Below, one piece after another: positions 1 to 8,982 of a stretch of DNA of 64,000 nucleotides. The stretch is from Lysinibacillus sp. BPa_S21. Lineage in GTDB: Bacteria > Bacillota > Bacilli > Bacillales_A > Planococcaceae. The translations under genes and the position numbers were made by a program. Numbering within the stretch: the first letter of the stretch is position 1; each line of letters begins with the position of its first letter. The notes beneath the pieces are model-generated. The model had not been told where the DNA came from and made no database searches. It worked only from the letters and a program-made list of their open reading frames with translations. The stretch spans positions 124,001 to 188,000 of the forward strand of contig NZ_JALIRS010000004.1 in NCBI RefSeq assembly GCF_023337795.1, written 5' to 3'.

Positions 1-105
1 CGTGTAATAGGAAAGAATGGCTCATTAACTGGCTATCGGGGTGGATTAGAAATGAAGACACTGCTCTTGGATTTGGAAAAACGTGCTTCATGTAGCAATG
101 AGTAA
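1..105 (+). CDS. ogt: Methylated-DNA-[protein]-cysteine methyltransferase, 3' end only
   Basis: The first 34 codons of the window are the C-terminus of an Ogt/MGMT-type DNA repair protein, which moves alkyl groups from O6-alkylguanine onto its own cysteine. The residues RVIGKNGSLTGYRGGLEMK match the conserved block that directly follows the active-site Pro-Cys-His-Arg motif in this family. The cysteine itself lies just left of the window, so catalytic competence cannot be judged. The stop is TAA at 103-105 and the next gene's ribosome site begins 2 bases later, so it is probably cotranscribed with the radical SAM gene downstream. Confidence 0.8.
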   Translation, partial: RVIGKNGSLTGYRGGLEMKTLLLDLEKRASCSNE

Positions 106-119
106 ATGGAGGTTCCGTC

Positions 120-938
120 ATGAAAAGTGAATTATTTTATAAAAATCCGAAAACCATTTTGAATAAAGGGACTGGCTTTCTTTCTGGCTATACACATTCA
201 CTAAATCCTTACACAGGCTGCTCATTTGGATGTTCCTATTGTTATGTACGCGAAATGCCAGTAGCTCTTTTTCGAGAAGGGGAATGGGGAAATTGGGTCG
301 ATGTTAAAAGCGGAGCTGCGAATTTATTAAAAAAGGAGCTTCATCGCGCCAAAACCAAAGGGAATGTAACGATTTTTATGTCATCAAGTACAGACCCGTA
401 TCAACCTATAGAGCAGAAGGAAAAGGTGACGCGATCTTTACTAGAAGTTATGGTAGAAGACCCTCCTGACTTCCTATTAGTACAGACTAGAAGTCCGCTA
501 GTAAGTCGAGATATCGATTTGCTGCAACATTTTAAAGATAAAGTTCGAGTAAGTATGACAATTGAGACAGATTCGGAAACGATACGCAAATATTTTACGC
601 CAAAGGCACCCCCAATCCAGTCACGTTTTAAGACGTTGGAAAAATTAGCAGCAGCGGGAATACCGACCCAAGTTGCTATAGCCCCCATCTTACCGAGTGG
701 GGAATATTTTCCTGTGAAATTAAAGCCATTTGTCGATCGGATATGTATCGATGACTACTTCATGGGCGATGGCAGTGGTGGAAAACGCACAAGCAAACTT
801 GGTATGGAGAAAAAGTATGCCCAACTTGGTTTAGAAGAATTGTATGGACCACATGTAATTGAAAAAGTATATAACCGATTTATTGAAATCTTTCCGGAAA
901 ATCAAGTTTATGTGAGCCAGGCTGGGTTTGAGCCGTGA
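120..938 (+). CDS. SPL-family radical SAM protein
   Basis: A 272-residue radical SAM enzyme of the spore photoproduct lyase-like group (COG1533). The iron-sulfur binding CxxxCxxC motif is seen as GCSFGCSYCYV near residue 34-44, preceded by the NPYTGC block typical of this family. It is shorter than true SplB (about 340 residues), so it is better called SPL-like than SplB. A good GGAGG lies 8 bases before the ATG at 120. Its position behind an Ogt gene and ahead of Ada-like and AlkD-like relics suggests a DNA damage role, but the substrate is not visible from sequence. Confidence 0.8.
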   Translation: MKSELFYKNPKTILNKGTGFLSGYTHSLNPYTGCSFGCSYCYVREMPVALFREGEWGNWVDVKSGAANLLKKELHRAKTKGNVTIFMSSSTDPYQPIEQKEKVTRSLLEVMVEDPPDFLLVQTRSPLVSRDIDLLQHFKDKVRVSMTIETDSETIRKYFTPKAPPIQSRFKTLEKLAAAGIPTQVAIAPILPSGEYFPVKLKPFVDRICIDDYFMGDGSGGKRTSKLGMEKKYAQLGLEELYGPHVIEKVYNRFIEIFPENQVYVSQAGFEP

Positions 939-960
939 AAAATAGGAAGTGATAGCATGT

Positions 961-1198
961 ATGAAAAGTAGCTGAAAATAGAAAAAAGACATTCACCCTG
1001 ATAGGTGCCGATATACATCCGTATCAAAGTAATACACCGGGTATTTTTGGTGGATATCGACCGAGTAAATTATATGGAAGATTAGATTGTCCCTCTGCGC
1101 TTAGAGCTATAGCAAAAGGGGGATACGTTAAACATCGTGTCACGAGAATCGCAGTGATATATACCCGTACATTTTTCATGTTGTTTCAATTTCATTAA
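961..1198 (+). pseudogene. Ada-type metal-binding domain protein, broken
   Basis: From about 965 to 1136 one frame reads KKTFTLIGADIHPYQS, TPGIFGGYRPSKLYGRLDC and PSALRAIAKGGYVKHRV, which is the pattern of the small Ada metal-binding domain proteins (zinc-cysteine fold used in alkylphosphotriester repair and as DNA-binding module). The gene is damaged at both ends. The only nearby ATG (961) is out of frame by one base and runs into a TGA. After KHRV the expected FF-D-E-T-A...GYRPC block is replaced by unrelated residues until a TAA at 1196. Family identification is from memory of the conserved motif; the breakage is directly visible. Confidence 0.6.
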
Positions 1199-1213
1199 CC
1201 TCTTTACTTCTCC

Positions 1214-1897
1214 TTATCTCCGTTTCATACTGCGGATAAGACTTTTTGTTTCTTTATCCACACGATTAGATTCTGTAATTTTTTGCAAGGCTTTATTATA
1301 TGTAAAATCATCGAGCGTGTTGTTTCTCAAATATTCCATTGTTGGACCGGGAAGTTTCACATAACAGATAGAGACAGCCCACGCCACAGCCATTTTGGCA
1401 TAAAACCCTTCATGCTTTACACGATCCAGGAGCTTGAGTACCCTTTCGATGTATTCGGTCTAAATATAATAGTTTAGGAGCATAACCACTCCAAAGCGTA
1501 TCTCATATTCATTCTTAGAAGAAAGATAGGGCTGTAAAAACGCCCATACACGCTCTTTATTTTCCTTTGTAGATTTAAGACCTGTACAAAAGCTGTCACA
1601 TACCGACCAATTATCAATTTTTGGTACGAACGAGGCCACGTAAAACAGGCGTTCTTCAATATCTGTCTTAATATAGCCAATAACCATACCTTGCAGCATG
1701 ATTTCCTCAAAATATTCATCTTTTGCAGTTTTAAGGTACGTTCGCCAATCACCCTTTGCAATTTTTTTAGCTATTTTACGAAGCTCTGGTAGCCGAACAC
1801 CTAATACATTGTTAATTGTAGGTATAAGTGCGGCAGAAAATTTTTGATAGTCTGTATCAATGAGTTCAAACATTTGTTTTCTAATTATTTTTTCCAT
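1214..1897 (-). pseudogene. DNA alkylation repair protein (AlkD-like) with one in-frame amber
   Basis: The protein starts MEKIIRKQMFELID and continues as an AlkD/COG4912-type HEAT-like alkylpurine glycosylase, with the characteristic WSVCDSFCTGLK segment. The frame is open from 1897 to 1463, meets a single TAG at 1460-1462 after LLNYYI, then continues in the same frame as TEYIERVLKLLDRVKHEGFY... to TAA at 1214-1216. Restored length is about 227 residues, normal for the family. The start at 1897 is chosen because AGGAG lies 5 bases upstream; 15 further upstream codons are open but have no ribosome site. It could be a pseudogene, a sequencing error or a readthrough product. Confidence 0.75.
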
Positions 1898-2014
1898 GGG
1901 CTCTCCTATTTGTATAATTTCTTTACCTTTCCTATTTGACAACCTTACTATAACTGATTATTTTCTGTAAAAGCCAAGAATTGAATATAACAGCAAGATA
2001 TCGAAACAAAAGGG

Positions 2015-2167
2015 TCATTACTATTTGTGTTAAATGCTTTTTTGCAATATATCTTTCTCTTAATGGTTGGAGTTGGTTTATTACTTGGAACAATCTTTAC
2101 CGACAAGCAGGTAGGAGTTATTTCAACGGAAGATGCGAGCTCACAATTAATAATTGATGTTATGTAG
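2015..2167 (+). pseudogene. Unrecognised membrane-protein fragment
   Basis: A short open frame codes for a strongly hydrophobic segment (LLFVLNAFLQYIFLLMVGVG) followed by a polar tail ending in TAG at 2165. It has no start codon or ribosome site and no recognisable family. It looks like the 3' remnant of a transporter or other membrane protein. Only the hydrophobic character is certain. Confidence 0.25.
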
Positions 2168-2221
2168 TAGGATTTTCAGGAAGTATTGGCGAAATGTTAT
2201 AAATATAAAGGGGGAGGTTGT

Positions 2222-3130
2222 ATGTCAAGATTACCAATTATCGTAGCTCCGATGTTTTTAGTTTCTAATCCTAAGATGGTTATTGAAGCTAGTAGAGCAG
2301 GGGCTATCGGATCTTTTCCACTATTAAATGCGAGACCCGCTTCAGCTTGTGCTGAGTGGCTTGAAGAAATAAAAAAAGCGTTACCTACAGAGCCATGGGC
2401 AGTTAACTTTATTTGTCATCCTGTTGCGAATACACGTTTTGAAGAAGATTTGCAGTTAATTGAACAATTTCAGCCACCAATTGTCATAACGTCACTTGGT
2501 AATCCAAAGAGAGTGATAGACATTGTGCATGGCTATGGAGGAAAGGTTTATGCAGATGTTGCGAACGTCAAGCATGCCGAAAAGTCTGCTGCAACGGGTG
2601 TAGACGGACTAATCCTTGTTTGTGCAGGTGCCGGTGGGCATGGCGGGCAATTGAATCCATTTGGCTTTGTATCTGCTGTTAAGAAATTCTTCAAGGGGAC
2701 AATCATTTTATCGGGCTCTATCTCTAGCGGTGCTGACGTACTAGCTGCTCAAATAATAGGAGCGGATTATGCCTATATGGGTACACGTTTTTTAGCTTGT
2801 GATGAAGGAAATGCACCAGAGGCGTATAAACATATGGTAATTGAAAGTGATACCTCTGATATTTTATACACCGATGCTTTTAGTGGTGTCCATGTGAATG
2901 TATTAATTCCATCCTTATTAAAGGAGGGCATTGATCCAGCAACTTTGAAGCCAAGAGAGGATGTTGATTTAACACATCTTGTTAATGTCAAAGCATGGCG
3001 AGATATTTGGTCAGCCGGACATGGTATCACCAATATTGTCAAACAAGAGTCCGTTCGAGAAATATTCATCACATTGGAAGAGGAATACGAGCAAGCAAAG
3101 CAGCAAATAACTTCTGTACAGCCATCGTAA
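2222..3130 (+). CDS. Nitronate monooxygenase-type flavin oxidoreductase
   Basis: A 302-residue FMN-dependent TIM-barrel enzyme of the 2-nitropropane dioxygenase/nitronate monooxygenase family. Visible family marks are the N-terminal PIIVAPMFLVSNP, the CAGAGGHGGQLNPFGFV loop that carries the catalytic histidine, and the phosphate-binding GSISSGADVLAAQIIGADYAYMGTRFLA. The ATG at 2222 is preferred over an upstream in-frame start at 2186 because GGGGGAGG sits 5 bases ahead. It stands alone between relics and a terminator. Family members detoxify propionate 3-nitronate or act in fatty-acid metabolism; the actual substrate is not known here. Confidence 0.85.
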   Translation: MSRLPIIVAPMFLVSNPKMVIEASRAGAIGSFPLLNARPASACAEWLEEIKKALPTEPWAVNFICHPVANTRFEEDLQLIEQFQPPIVITSLGNPKRVIDIVHGYGGKVYADVANVKHAEKSAATGVDGLILVCAGAGGHGGQLNPFGFVSAVKKFFKGTIILSGSISSGADVLAAQIIGADYAYMGTRFLACDEGNAPEAYKHMVIESDTSDILYTDAFSGVHVNVLIPSLLKEGIDPATLKPREDVDLTHLVNVKAWRDIWSAGHGITNIVKQESVREIFITLEEEYEQAKQQITSVQPS

Positions 3131-3141
3131 AAATTATAAAA

Positions 3142-3183
3142 AAGGGCAAGTCCAACCAAAATGCAGTTGGGCTTGCCTTTTAA
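3142..3183. terminator. Bidirectional rho-independent terminator
   Basis: A 14-15 bp hairpin (arms around 3142-3156 and 3166-3180) with T-rich ends separates the convergent nitronate monooxygenase and yqhQ genes. Confidence 0.75.
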
Positions 3184-3230
3184 CTTCTTATCGATTGTAG
3201 ACTCAATGATGCCGAGACATCATACATTTT

Positions 3231-4163
3231 TTAATCGTGATTCAATGTAGCTGCGATTTCTGGCTGTTGCTCAACTTGTAACAGCATATTGAAAGACGCG
3301 ATGGCTACTTCTACTTGGTCATCCTTAGGCTCACGAGTTGTCAGTAATTGTAGCCATAAGCCTGGATAACCAAGGAAGCGTAATACTGGAATATTACGAC
3401 ATGCATTTGTTGCTTGAAGTACTTCAAATGATATACCAAGAACGACTGGAATTAATAGAATACGGTCCAAAATGCGTAACCAAAGTGGATCAGTTGGTAC
3501 GAAGAAATATAAAAACATGCCGACAAACACAGTGAACAGCATAAAACTACTACCGCAACGATAATGTAAGCGTGATTGTGCTTGTACATTTTCAACGGTT
3601 ATTTCCATACCAGCTTCATAGCAATTTATAACCTTATGTTCAGCACCATGATATTGGAATACTCGTTTAATTAGTGGAGTTAAAGATATAAAATATAAAT
3701 AGGTAAGTAATAAAATTAGCTTAATGCCACTTTCAAGTAATATCTGACCAGTTTTGCCTTCTATCCATTTAGAGAAAAAATCTGCAATAAATACTGGAAT
3801 TAATGTAAAGGCAAATTTACCAAATAAAAAGGAAAGAATACCTACAACTGCAACTCCTAAAATCATTTGAAGCTTCGAGCCTTCCTCTTTATGATCTTCT
3901 TCTTCGCCAGGTGTAACGTCGTAACGGTCACCTGAAAATTGCATATGGCGAGAGCCTAAACCAGCGGATTCAATCAGTGCCACAACGCCTCGTACCAATG
4001 GAATTTTTTTTAGTTTTTGTAAAATAGGATTTTGAACTTTTTTGAAATGATAATAATCAATGGAATCATCGTTACGGCGAATAGCAGTAATCGTATGTTC
4101 CTTTCCTCCGAACATTACACCCTCTAATTGTGCTTGTCCCCCGTATACAGGTGAATTGCTCAA
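3231..4163 (-). CDS. yqhQ: DUF1385 membrane protein YqhQ
   Basis: Integral membrane protein of the DUF1385 family. The N-terminal SPVYGGQAQLEGVMFGG motif and the FQYHGAEHKVINCYEAG motif are family signatures, with several hydrophobic helices between and after them. The TTG at 4163 is proposed as start because family members begin a few residues before the PVYGGQA motif and a GAGAGTGG-like ribosome site lies upstream; an ATG 13 codons further upstream at 4202 is the alternative. The gene is divergent from yqhR, as in Bacillus. Function is unknown; the conserved AEHK motif resembles metal-binding sites. Confidence 0.85.
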   Translation of the reverse strand: MSNSPVYGGQAQLEGVMFGGKEHTITAIRRNDDSIDYYHFKKVQNPILQKLKKIPLVRGVVALIESAGLGSRHMQFSGDRYDVTPGEEEDHKEEGSKLQMILGVAVVGILSFLFGKFAFTLIPVFIADFFSKWIEGKTGQILLESGIKLILLLTYLYFISLTPLIKRVFQYHGAEHKVINCYEAGMEITVENVQAQSRLHYRCGSSFMLFTVFVGMFLYFFVPTDPLWLRILDRILLIPVVLGISFEVLQATNACRNIPVLRFLGYPGLWLQLLTTREPKDDQVEVAIASFNMLLQVEQQPEIAATLNHD

Positions 4164-4334
4164 GGCTAACACCACTCTCTTTATATATTTCAACTGTACC
4201 ATTGTACTAAATTTAGTGAAAAACCTCTAGAGTTACGCATAGTAAAATTTCTATATGGTTACACTAATCGTACAATTAAGGAAATGATTTACGTTAGAAC
4301 ATAAACTCGTGGTACAGGTTAGGAGGACTTTTTC

Positions 4335-4760
4335 TTGAAAGTAGCTAGTATAACATCACTCATCAGCGCAATTGTTTTAGCATTGTGTTTAAAGGGACTT
4401 CATTACTTTCACCTCATTAAATGGAATCCAATAGGTTTTTATAAGAAGTGGGATTTGTTCGAGGGTAGTTCCAAACTATTTCAATGGAGCTTTCTTATCT
4501 TAGTATTATTTCTTATTGGATTTTTATTATATATTACGTTGAGATATGTCTATATTATTCCAGCTGTGCTGTCTTCCTTTTTGCTTGGCCTTTTTGTGTC
4601 AATGACATTAGAATGGATTGTTCTTGATTTGCCTTTACAATCTTCTTCCTTTAAAAAACTATCGATCCCTTTCATGGTCATTATTATTTGTCTATTACGT
4701 TTCTTGCTTGAAACGGCTAATTTTCATCAGAAGGAGCACACAGCACAAAAAGGAAATTAG
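4335..4760 (+). CDS. yqhR: YqhR-like membrane protein
   Basis: A 141-residue membrane protein with about four predicted transmembrane helices (roughly residues 5-25, 50-70, 72-94 and 108-126). Its place between divergent yqhQ and aroQ matches Bacillus yqhR. The start is TTG at 4335 with a perfect AGGAGG at 4321-4326. No catalytic motif is visible and no function is known. The assignment rests on position, length and topology more than on sequence motifs. Confidence 0.65.
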   Translation: MKVASITSLISAIVLALCLKGLHYFHLIKWNPIGFYKKWDLFEGSSKLFQWSFLILVLFLIGFLLYITLRYVYIIPAVLSSFLLGLFVSMTLEWIVLDLPLQSSSFKKLSIPFMVIIICLLRFLLETANFHQKEHTAQKGN

Positions 4761-4820
4761 TTGCTGTATGCGCCTTCTATGATAAAATAATGGCAAGTAC
4801 ATAGAAAGAGGCGAATATGC

Positions 4821-5255
4821 GTGAAGTTATTATGTTTGAATGGACCTAACTTAAACCGACTAGGGAAAAGAGAGCCACATATTTATGGTAATGAGACATT
4901 AGAAGATGTGAAAAATAATATTCAGAATCTTGCGGCGTCTTTAGGTGCCACTGTCGAGTTTCGTCAATCTAATCATGAAGGGGTGCTTGTTGATTGGGTG
5001 CATGAAGCGGAGGACGAAAAATATGATGGTATAATCTTTAATCCCGGTGCATATACCCATACAAGCATTGCGTTACATGATGCAATTGCAGGGATTTCTG
5101 TGCCGGTTATAGAAGTACATATTTCCAATATCCATAAACGTGAGGCTTTCCGTCATCATTCTTATCTCGCTCCGGCATGCCTTGGTCAAATTAGTGGACT
5201 AGGTACGAAAGGCTATGAACTGGCACTACGCACATTTATCGAGAGGGAGAATTGA
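4821..5255 (+). CDS. aroQ: Type II 3-dehydroquinate dehydratase
   Basis: Catalyses dehydration of 3-dehydroquinate to 3-dehydroshikimate in the shikimate pathway; the family forms cytoplasmic dodecamers. Residues LNGPNLNRLGKREPHIYG hold the catalytic loop with Arg and Tyr, RQSNHEG and FNPGAYTHTSIALHDAI follow, and EVHISN and REAFRHHSYL contain the catalytic histidine and substrate ligands. At 144 residues it has normal length. It starts with GTG and its end overlaps the open frame of the next gene, so the two are translationally close. Confidence 0.95.
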   Translation: MKLLCLNGPNLNRLGKREPHIYGNETLEDVKNNIQNLAASLGATVEFRQSNHEGVLVDWVHEAEDEKYDGIIFNPGAYTHTSIALHDAIAGISVPVIEVHISNIHKREAFRHHSYLAPACLGQISGLGTKGYELALRTFIEREN

Positions 5256-5257
5256 TT

Positions 5258-6319
5258 ATGTTGAAATTACAAAAGCTACGTAAGGCACTTCAGGAACAAA
5301 ACATCGACGGCATTTTAATTACGAACGAGTACAATCGTCGCTATATGACTGGTTTTACAGGGACTGCGGGCGTAGCGATTGTGTCTCAAAATGATGCTGT
5401 ATTTATTACGGATTTTCGTTATACAGAGCAAGCAGCTGCGCAAGTACAGGACTTCCGAATTGTCAAGCATGAGGCGACGATCATTGAAGAAATTGCAACG
5501 CAAGTAAAAAACATGGGTATCAAATTATTGGGCTTTGAGAAAGATACTGTTAGCTTTGGCACATATGAGCTGTATAAAAATAAAATTCAAGCTGATTTAG
5601 TACCGATTTCTGGGCTAATTGAAAAAATTCGCTTGATTAAGACGCAACAAGAGATTAATATTATTAAGGTTGCGTGTGAAATTGCTGATCACGCATTTAC
5701 ACATATCTTAAACTTCATCAAGCCAGGTAAAACAGAGCTTGAGGTTTCGAATGAATTAGAATTTTTCATGCGTAAACAAGGAGCAACTCAATCTTCGTTT
5801 GATACAATTGTTGCGTCTGGTCTTCGCTCAGCTTTACCACATGGTGTTGCAACGAATAAAGTGATTGAAAAGGGCGACTTTGTCACATTAGACTATGGAG
5901 CGCTTTACAATGGCTATATCTCGGATATTACACGTACGGTGTCAGTTGGTGAGCCATCTGAAAAATTAGTGGATATGTACAACGCAGTACTTGCTTCCCA
6001 ACTTTTAGCACTTGAAAAGGTTGGCCCAGGCTTAACAGGGATTCAAGCAGATGCGATTGCACGTAACTACTTAAGAGAAAAAGGCTATGGCGAGGCATTT
6101 GGACATTCATTAGGACACGGGATTGGTCTTGAAGTACATGAAGGCCCTGGCTTATCGGTGCGTTCAGAAGCGGTGCTAGAGCCAGGTATGGCCGTAACGA
6201 TTGAACCAGGAGTTTACTTACCTGAAATCGGTGGTGTACGTATCGAGGACGATATTTTAATCACAGAGACAGGTAATGAGCTGCTAACTCATTCGTCAAA
6301 AGAACTTATTATTTTATAA
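5258..6319 (+). CDS. yqhT: Xaa-Pro aminopeptidase family metallopeptidase (YqhT)
   Basis: A 353-residue M24 'pita-bread' peptidase likely removing N-terminal residues before proline. The N-terminal creatinase-like domain covers about residues 1-125, the catalytic domain follows. Metal ligands are visible: [16 protein letters not shown] (two Asp), [16 protein letters not shown] (His), TIEPGVYLP (Glu) and [12 protein letters not shown] (Glu). ATG at 5258 is preferred to TTG at 5252 because of the GAGAGGGAG ribosome site. It sits directly between aroQ and efp, the standard Bacillus order, and a role in digesting proline-rich peptides near EF-P is only an inference. Confidence 0.93.
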   Translation: MLKLQKLRKALQEQNIDGILITNEYNRRYMTGFTGTAGVAIVSQNDAVFITDFRYTEQAAAQVQDFRIVKHEATIIEEIATQVKNMGIKLLGFEKDTVSFGTYELYKNKIQADLVPISGLIEKIRLIKTQQEINIIKVACEIADHAFTHILNFIKPGKTELEVSNELEFFMRKQGATQSSFDTIVASGLRSALPHGVATNKVIEKGDFVTLDYGALYNGYISDITRTVSVGEPSEKLVDMYNAVLASQLLALEKVGPGLTGIQADAIARNYLREKGYGEAFGHSLGHGIGLEVHEGPGLSVRSEAVLEPGMAVTIEPGVYLPEIGGVRIEDDILITETGNELLTHSSKELIIL

Positions 6320-6336
6320 ACTTTGGAGGAACACAA

Positions 6337-6894
6337 ATGATTTCAGTAAACGATTTCCGTACAGGTCTAACAATTATTGTAGATGGCCAATTATATCGCG
6401 TGTTAGATTTCCAACACGTTAAACCAGGTAAAGGTGCTGCGTTCGTGCGCTCTAAACTACGTAACCTACGTAACGGTTCAGTAAATGAAAAAACTTTCCG
6501 TGCTGGTGAAAAAGTTGAAAAAGCACAAATTGATAACCGTAAAATGCAATACCTTTATGCACAAGGTGACGAGCATGTATTCATGGACTTAGAATCATAT
6601 GAGCAAACTGAACTTTCTTCAGATGCAATTGAATATGAATTAAAATTCCTAAAAGAAAACATGGAAGTGCATATCCAATCTTACCAAGGTGAAATGTTAG
6701 GTGTTGAATTACCAAACACTGTTGAGTTAGAAGTAACAGAAACAGAGCCTGGTATTAAAGGTGATACAGCTTCTGGTGGTACAAAACCTGCAACTCTTGA
6801 AACAGGTCTTATTGTACAAGTACCATTCTTCGTTAACCAAGGTGACATGTTAGTGATCAATACGGAAGAAGGTTCTTACGTTTCTCGTGCGTAA
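6337..6894 (+). CDS. efp: Elongation factor P
   Basis: Relieves ribosome stalling at polyproline stretches. The 185-residue protein has the three-domain EF-P layout: an N-terminal KOW-like domain with the modifiable loop ([18 protein letters not shown], tip Lys in PGKGAA), then two OB-fold domains, ending [26 protein letters not shown] lies 8 bases upstream. It closes the aroQ-yqhT-efp group and is followed by a strong terminator. In Bacillus it is normally followed by spoIIIAA; that gene is absent here. Confidence 0.97.
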   Translation: MISVNDFRTGLTIIVDGQLYRVLDFQHVKPGKGAAFVRSKLRNLRNGSVNEKTFRAGEKVEKAQIDNRKMQYLYAQGDEHVFMDLESYEQTELSSDAIEYELKFLKENMEVHIQSYQGEMLGVELPNTVELEVTETEPGIKGDTASGGTKPATLETGLIVQVPFFVNQGDMLVINTEEGSYVSRA

Positions 6895-6909
6895 TGAATA
6901 AAAATATCC

Positions 6910-6945
6910 AACCTACTCTTTTCTTACAAAAGGGTAGGTTTTTCT
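6910..6945 (+). terminator. Rho-independent terminator after efp
   Basis: A 13-bp hairpin (arms 6910-6922 and 6928-6940) with a T-rich tail ends the efp transcript. Confidence 0.85.
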
Positions 6946-7095
6946 TTATACATATAAAGCTAAAGAGATCGAACTTTGTGACATTTGATAGAGATATAAC
7001 AACTTTTTTTTACGAGTATAAAAATTTGTTTCTATCATTTGGTACATGGTCATAATTGGAAGAATTGTATACAATAATAGTAAGGAGTGAATGCT

Positions 7096-8103
7096 ATGTT
7101 ACAAACAACATTTGATATACCAAATTCAATCATACAGGCACCAATGGCTGGTGTAACTACGCCAAAATTTGTTGCTGCCTGTGCGGAGGAAGGTATTTTA
7201 GGCTCAATTGGAGCGGGCTATTTAGACGGCGAGCAGACGAAAAACTTTATTCAGGAAGTTAAAAAGCTAACGAAAAAGCCATTTGCTGTTAATTTATTCG
7301 TACAAGAAGAGCCGCGTATTGATATCGATGTACTTCAAAAAGCTCGAATGGCTTTACAACCGTTCTATGATGAGCTTGGACTTTCACCTGTACAGAGTGT
7401 CATGTCCAAGGAAGTATTTAAAGATCAAGTGCAAGCTGTTATTGATGAAAATGTGGCCATTTGTTCCTTTACATTTGGACTGCCTTCTGAAGAGGTCATT
7501 CAGCGTTTAAAGGATAACAATGTTTATCTTATTGGAACAGCTACTACCTTAGAGGAAGCAAAGCGTGTAGAACAAGCAGGCATGCAAGCTGTTGTCCTTC
7601 AGGGTGGTGAAGCTGGTGGTCATCGTGGTTCCTTTACAGAACCAATGCAATTAGTTGATTTGCATAATTTACTTCAGCAAGTAGTAGGACAAATTTCCAT
7701 ACCGATTATTGCTGCTGGAGGCATTGTTACAAAGGAAGATGTTAGCAAAGCACTAGCAATGGGTGCTCAAGCGGTTCAAGTTGGAACAGCCTTATTAGTA
7801 GCAGATGAGTGTGAAATTTCATCTCTCTATAAAAATGCCTTGCTTGAATCGAAAGCACAGCAGACGACGATTACGCGTGCTTTTTCTGGTAAACCAGCAA
7901 GAGGCTTAGCAAATGATTTTACGGAGCGTATGAAGGATGCTGTTGTTGCACCTTATCCATTGCAAAATGATCTAACGTCAACTATTCGTAAAGAAAGTGC
8001 AAAACAGGGTAAAGCCGGTTATTTATCAATGTGGATGGGAGAAAAGAGCTATTTAGTGAAACAACCAGGGACTGTGAAAAGCATCATTGAAAAGTTACTT
8101 TAA
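7096..8103 (+). CDS. Nitronate monooxygenase / FabK-like flavoenzyme
   Basis: A second FMN-dependent enzyme of the nitronate monooxygenase/enoyl-ACP reductase II superfamily, 335 residues. Marks are QAPMAGVTTPKFVAACAEEG at the N-terminus, VVLQGGEAGGHRGSF with the catalytic His region, and IIAAGGIVTKEDVSKALAMG plus VQVGTALLVADEC for FMN phosphate binding. ATG at 7096 is chosen because AAGGAGTGA is 7 bases upstream. It is diverged from the copy at 2222-3130. It occupies the place between efp and spoIIIA where Bacillus has no such gene. The substrate is undetermined; nitronates or acyl-ACP are both possible. Confidence 0.85.
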   Translation: MLQTTFDIPNSIIQAPMAGVTTPKFVAACAEEGILGSIGAGYLDGEQTKNFIQEVKKLTKKPFAVNLFVQEEPRIDIDVLQKARMALQPFYDELGLSPVQSVMSKEVFKDQVQAVIDENVAICSFTFGLPSEEVIQRLKDNNVYLIGTATTLEEAKRVEQAGMQAVVLQGGEAGGHRGSFTEPMQLVDLHNLLQQVVGQISIPIIAAGGIVTKEDVSKALAMGAQAVQVGTALLVADECEISSLYKNALLESKAQQTTITRAFSGKPARGLANDFTERMKDAVVAPYPLQNDLTSTIRKESAKQGKAGYLSMWMGEKSYLVKQPGTVKSIIEKLL

Positions 8104-8263
8104 CTTCATTCAGCAATTTTATAACAGATATTTTGTGTCAGCTAAAGAAGTCAATACAGTTTTAAGGTAATCTTCAGCGGGGATTCAAACATCCGCTGAA
8201 TTAAAAGAACTCTATACGTAGGTATGAGGGTACTAAAAAACTTACTTTTTTATCAGATAAATT

Positions 8264-8301
8264 AAGGCACTTCTTGTTCAATTTTGAACAGGAAGTGCCT
8301 T
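8264..8301. repeat. Long perfect hairpin beside IS relic
   Basis: Two 18-base arms (8264-8281 and 8284-8301) differ by one wobble pair. The hairpin lies just past the end of the transposase relic and could be its terminator or part of an element end. Confidence 0.6.
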
Positions 8302-8318
8302 ATTTCTGTCTCTATTCC

Positions 8319-8722
8319 TTATTCGTTTAGTAGCTTTAAAATCCGTTTAAAATTAACAGCGAATATCGTTGTGGTACCATGAATTTTCATGCTAAATAGA
8401 CCCACAGTCGATGCCGTATCATACCCGTGCCCGTTGTTTAATTCATTATTCTTCGCTTCTATTTTGCAGCGATTTGTGGCTAACTGCTTAAATACTTCTC
8501 GTTCGGCATGTGTATCCGATTTAATTGTGACAGAATGTGTTTGACTCTTTGCGCCTTCTTTTTAACAGCCCTCTTTCATTGGACATACTTTTCATTTTTC
8601 GATATCAAAATAATATGTCTGACTTTGACTCTTACTCGTTCCTTTTTAACCCGTACGAGTTTTTCTTGTCGAGAGATGACCGGCCTTATATACAAACATT
8701 CCAACATCTTTTTATGATACAT
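8319..8722 (-). mobile_element. IS1182-family transposase C-terminal relic
   Basis: Read on the minus strand, this stretch holds the last third of an IS1182-type DDE transposase in several frames. It includes a KDVGMFVYKAGH-like segment, YYFDIEK, CPMKEGC, then KSQTHSVTIKSDTHAEREVF, NRCKIEAKNNELNNGHGYD and FAVNFKRILKLLNE followed by TAA at 8319-8321. In-frame stops and frame changes show it is dead. The 5' part is missing and the palindromic repeat at 8726 abuts the break. It lies where spoIIIAA and spoIIIAB should be. Confidence 0.75.
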
Positions 8723-8725
8723 TGC

Positions 8726-8853
8726 GTTGTTTGGAGAAGCATCGCTCGACTCCTGCGGGAAAGCGAGACAGACGAGACCCCACACGAAGCGAAGCGTAGG
8801 AGGAGGCTCGGCGCTCGCCCGCGGAAAGCGAGCGGAATGCTTCGGAAAACAAC
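8726..8853. repeat. Palindromic dispersed repeat, GC-rich, 128 bp
   Basis: The element starts GTTGTTTGGAGAAGCAT and ends ATGCTTCGGAAAACAAC, an imperfect 17-base terminal inverted repeat. The core is far richer in GC than its surroundings and contains self-complementary blocks. The pattern (ACTCCTGCGGGAAAGCGAG ... GGAAAGCGAGCGGAATGC) matches non-coding repeats seen throughout Bacillaceae genomes. Related members in this window are at 28057, 50724 and 61682. Open frames crossing it are artefacts. Confidence 0.7.
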
Positions 8854-8901
8854 AGTAGAATCACAGTGCCAAAAGAAAAAAGCAAGGTATTCAATGATTG
8901 A

Positions 8902-8982
8902 ATCTTGAATACTTCGCAAAATGAGAAGATATGGATTTTTTCAGTGCCCTCCGTATGTATGGAGGTCTTTTTTTTTTTGTAG
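8902..8982 (+). pseudogene. spoIIIAB: Probable 3' remnant of spoIIIAB
   Basis: Immediately before spoIIIAC one frame reads ILNTSQNEKIWIFS and ends in TAG at 8980-8982, while the neighbouring frame supplies FFSALRMYGGLFFF. SpoIIIAB proteins end with an NEK motif and a short C-terminal hydrophobic helix just upstream of spoIIIAC, so this looks like a frameshifted tail of that gene. A run of 11 T (8968-8978) is a natural slippage site. Only about 27 codons remain. The match is short and from memory of the family, so the call is tentative. Confidence 0.4.

Noticed and set aside
1283-1477. 64-codon plus-strand gene
   Set aside because: It is the antisense shadow of the AlkD-like gene, whose frame continues after the amber.
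4203-4334. Regulatory RNA between yqhQ and yqhR
   Set aside because: Only an ordinary short divergent promoter region; no structure stands out.
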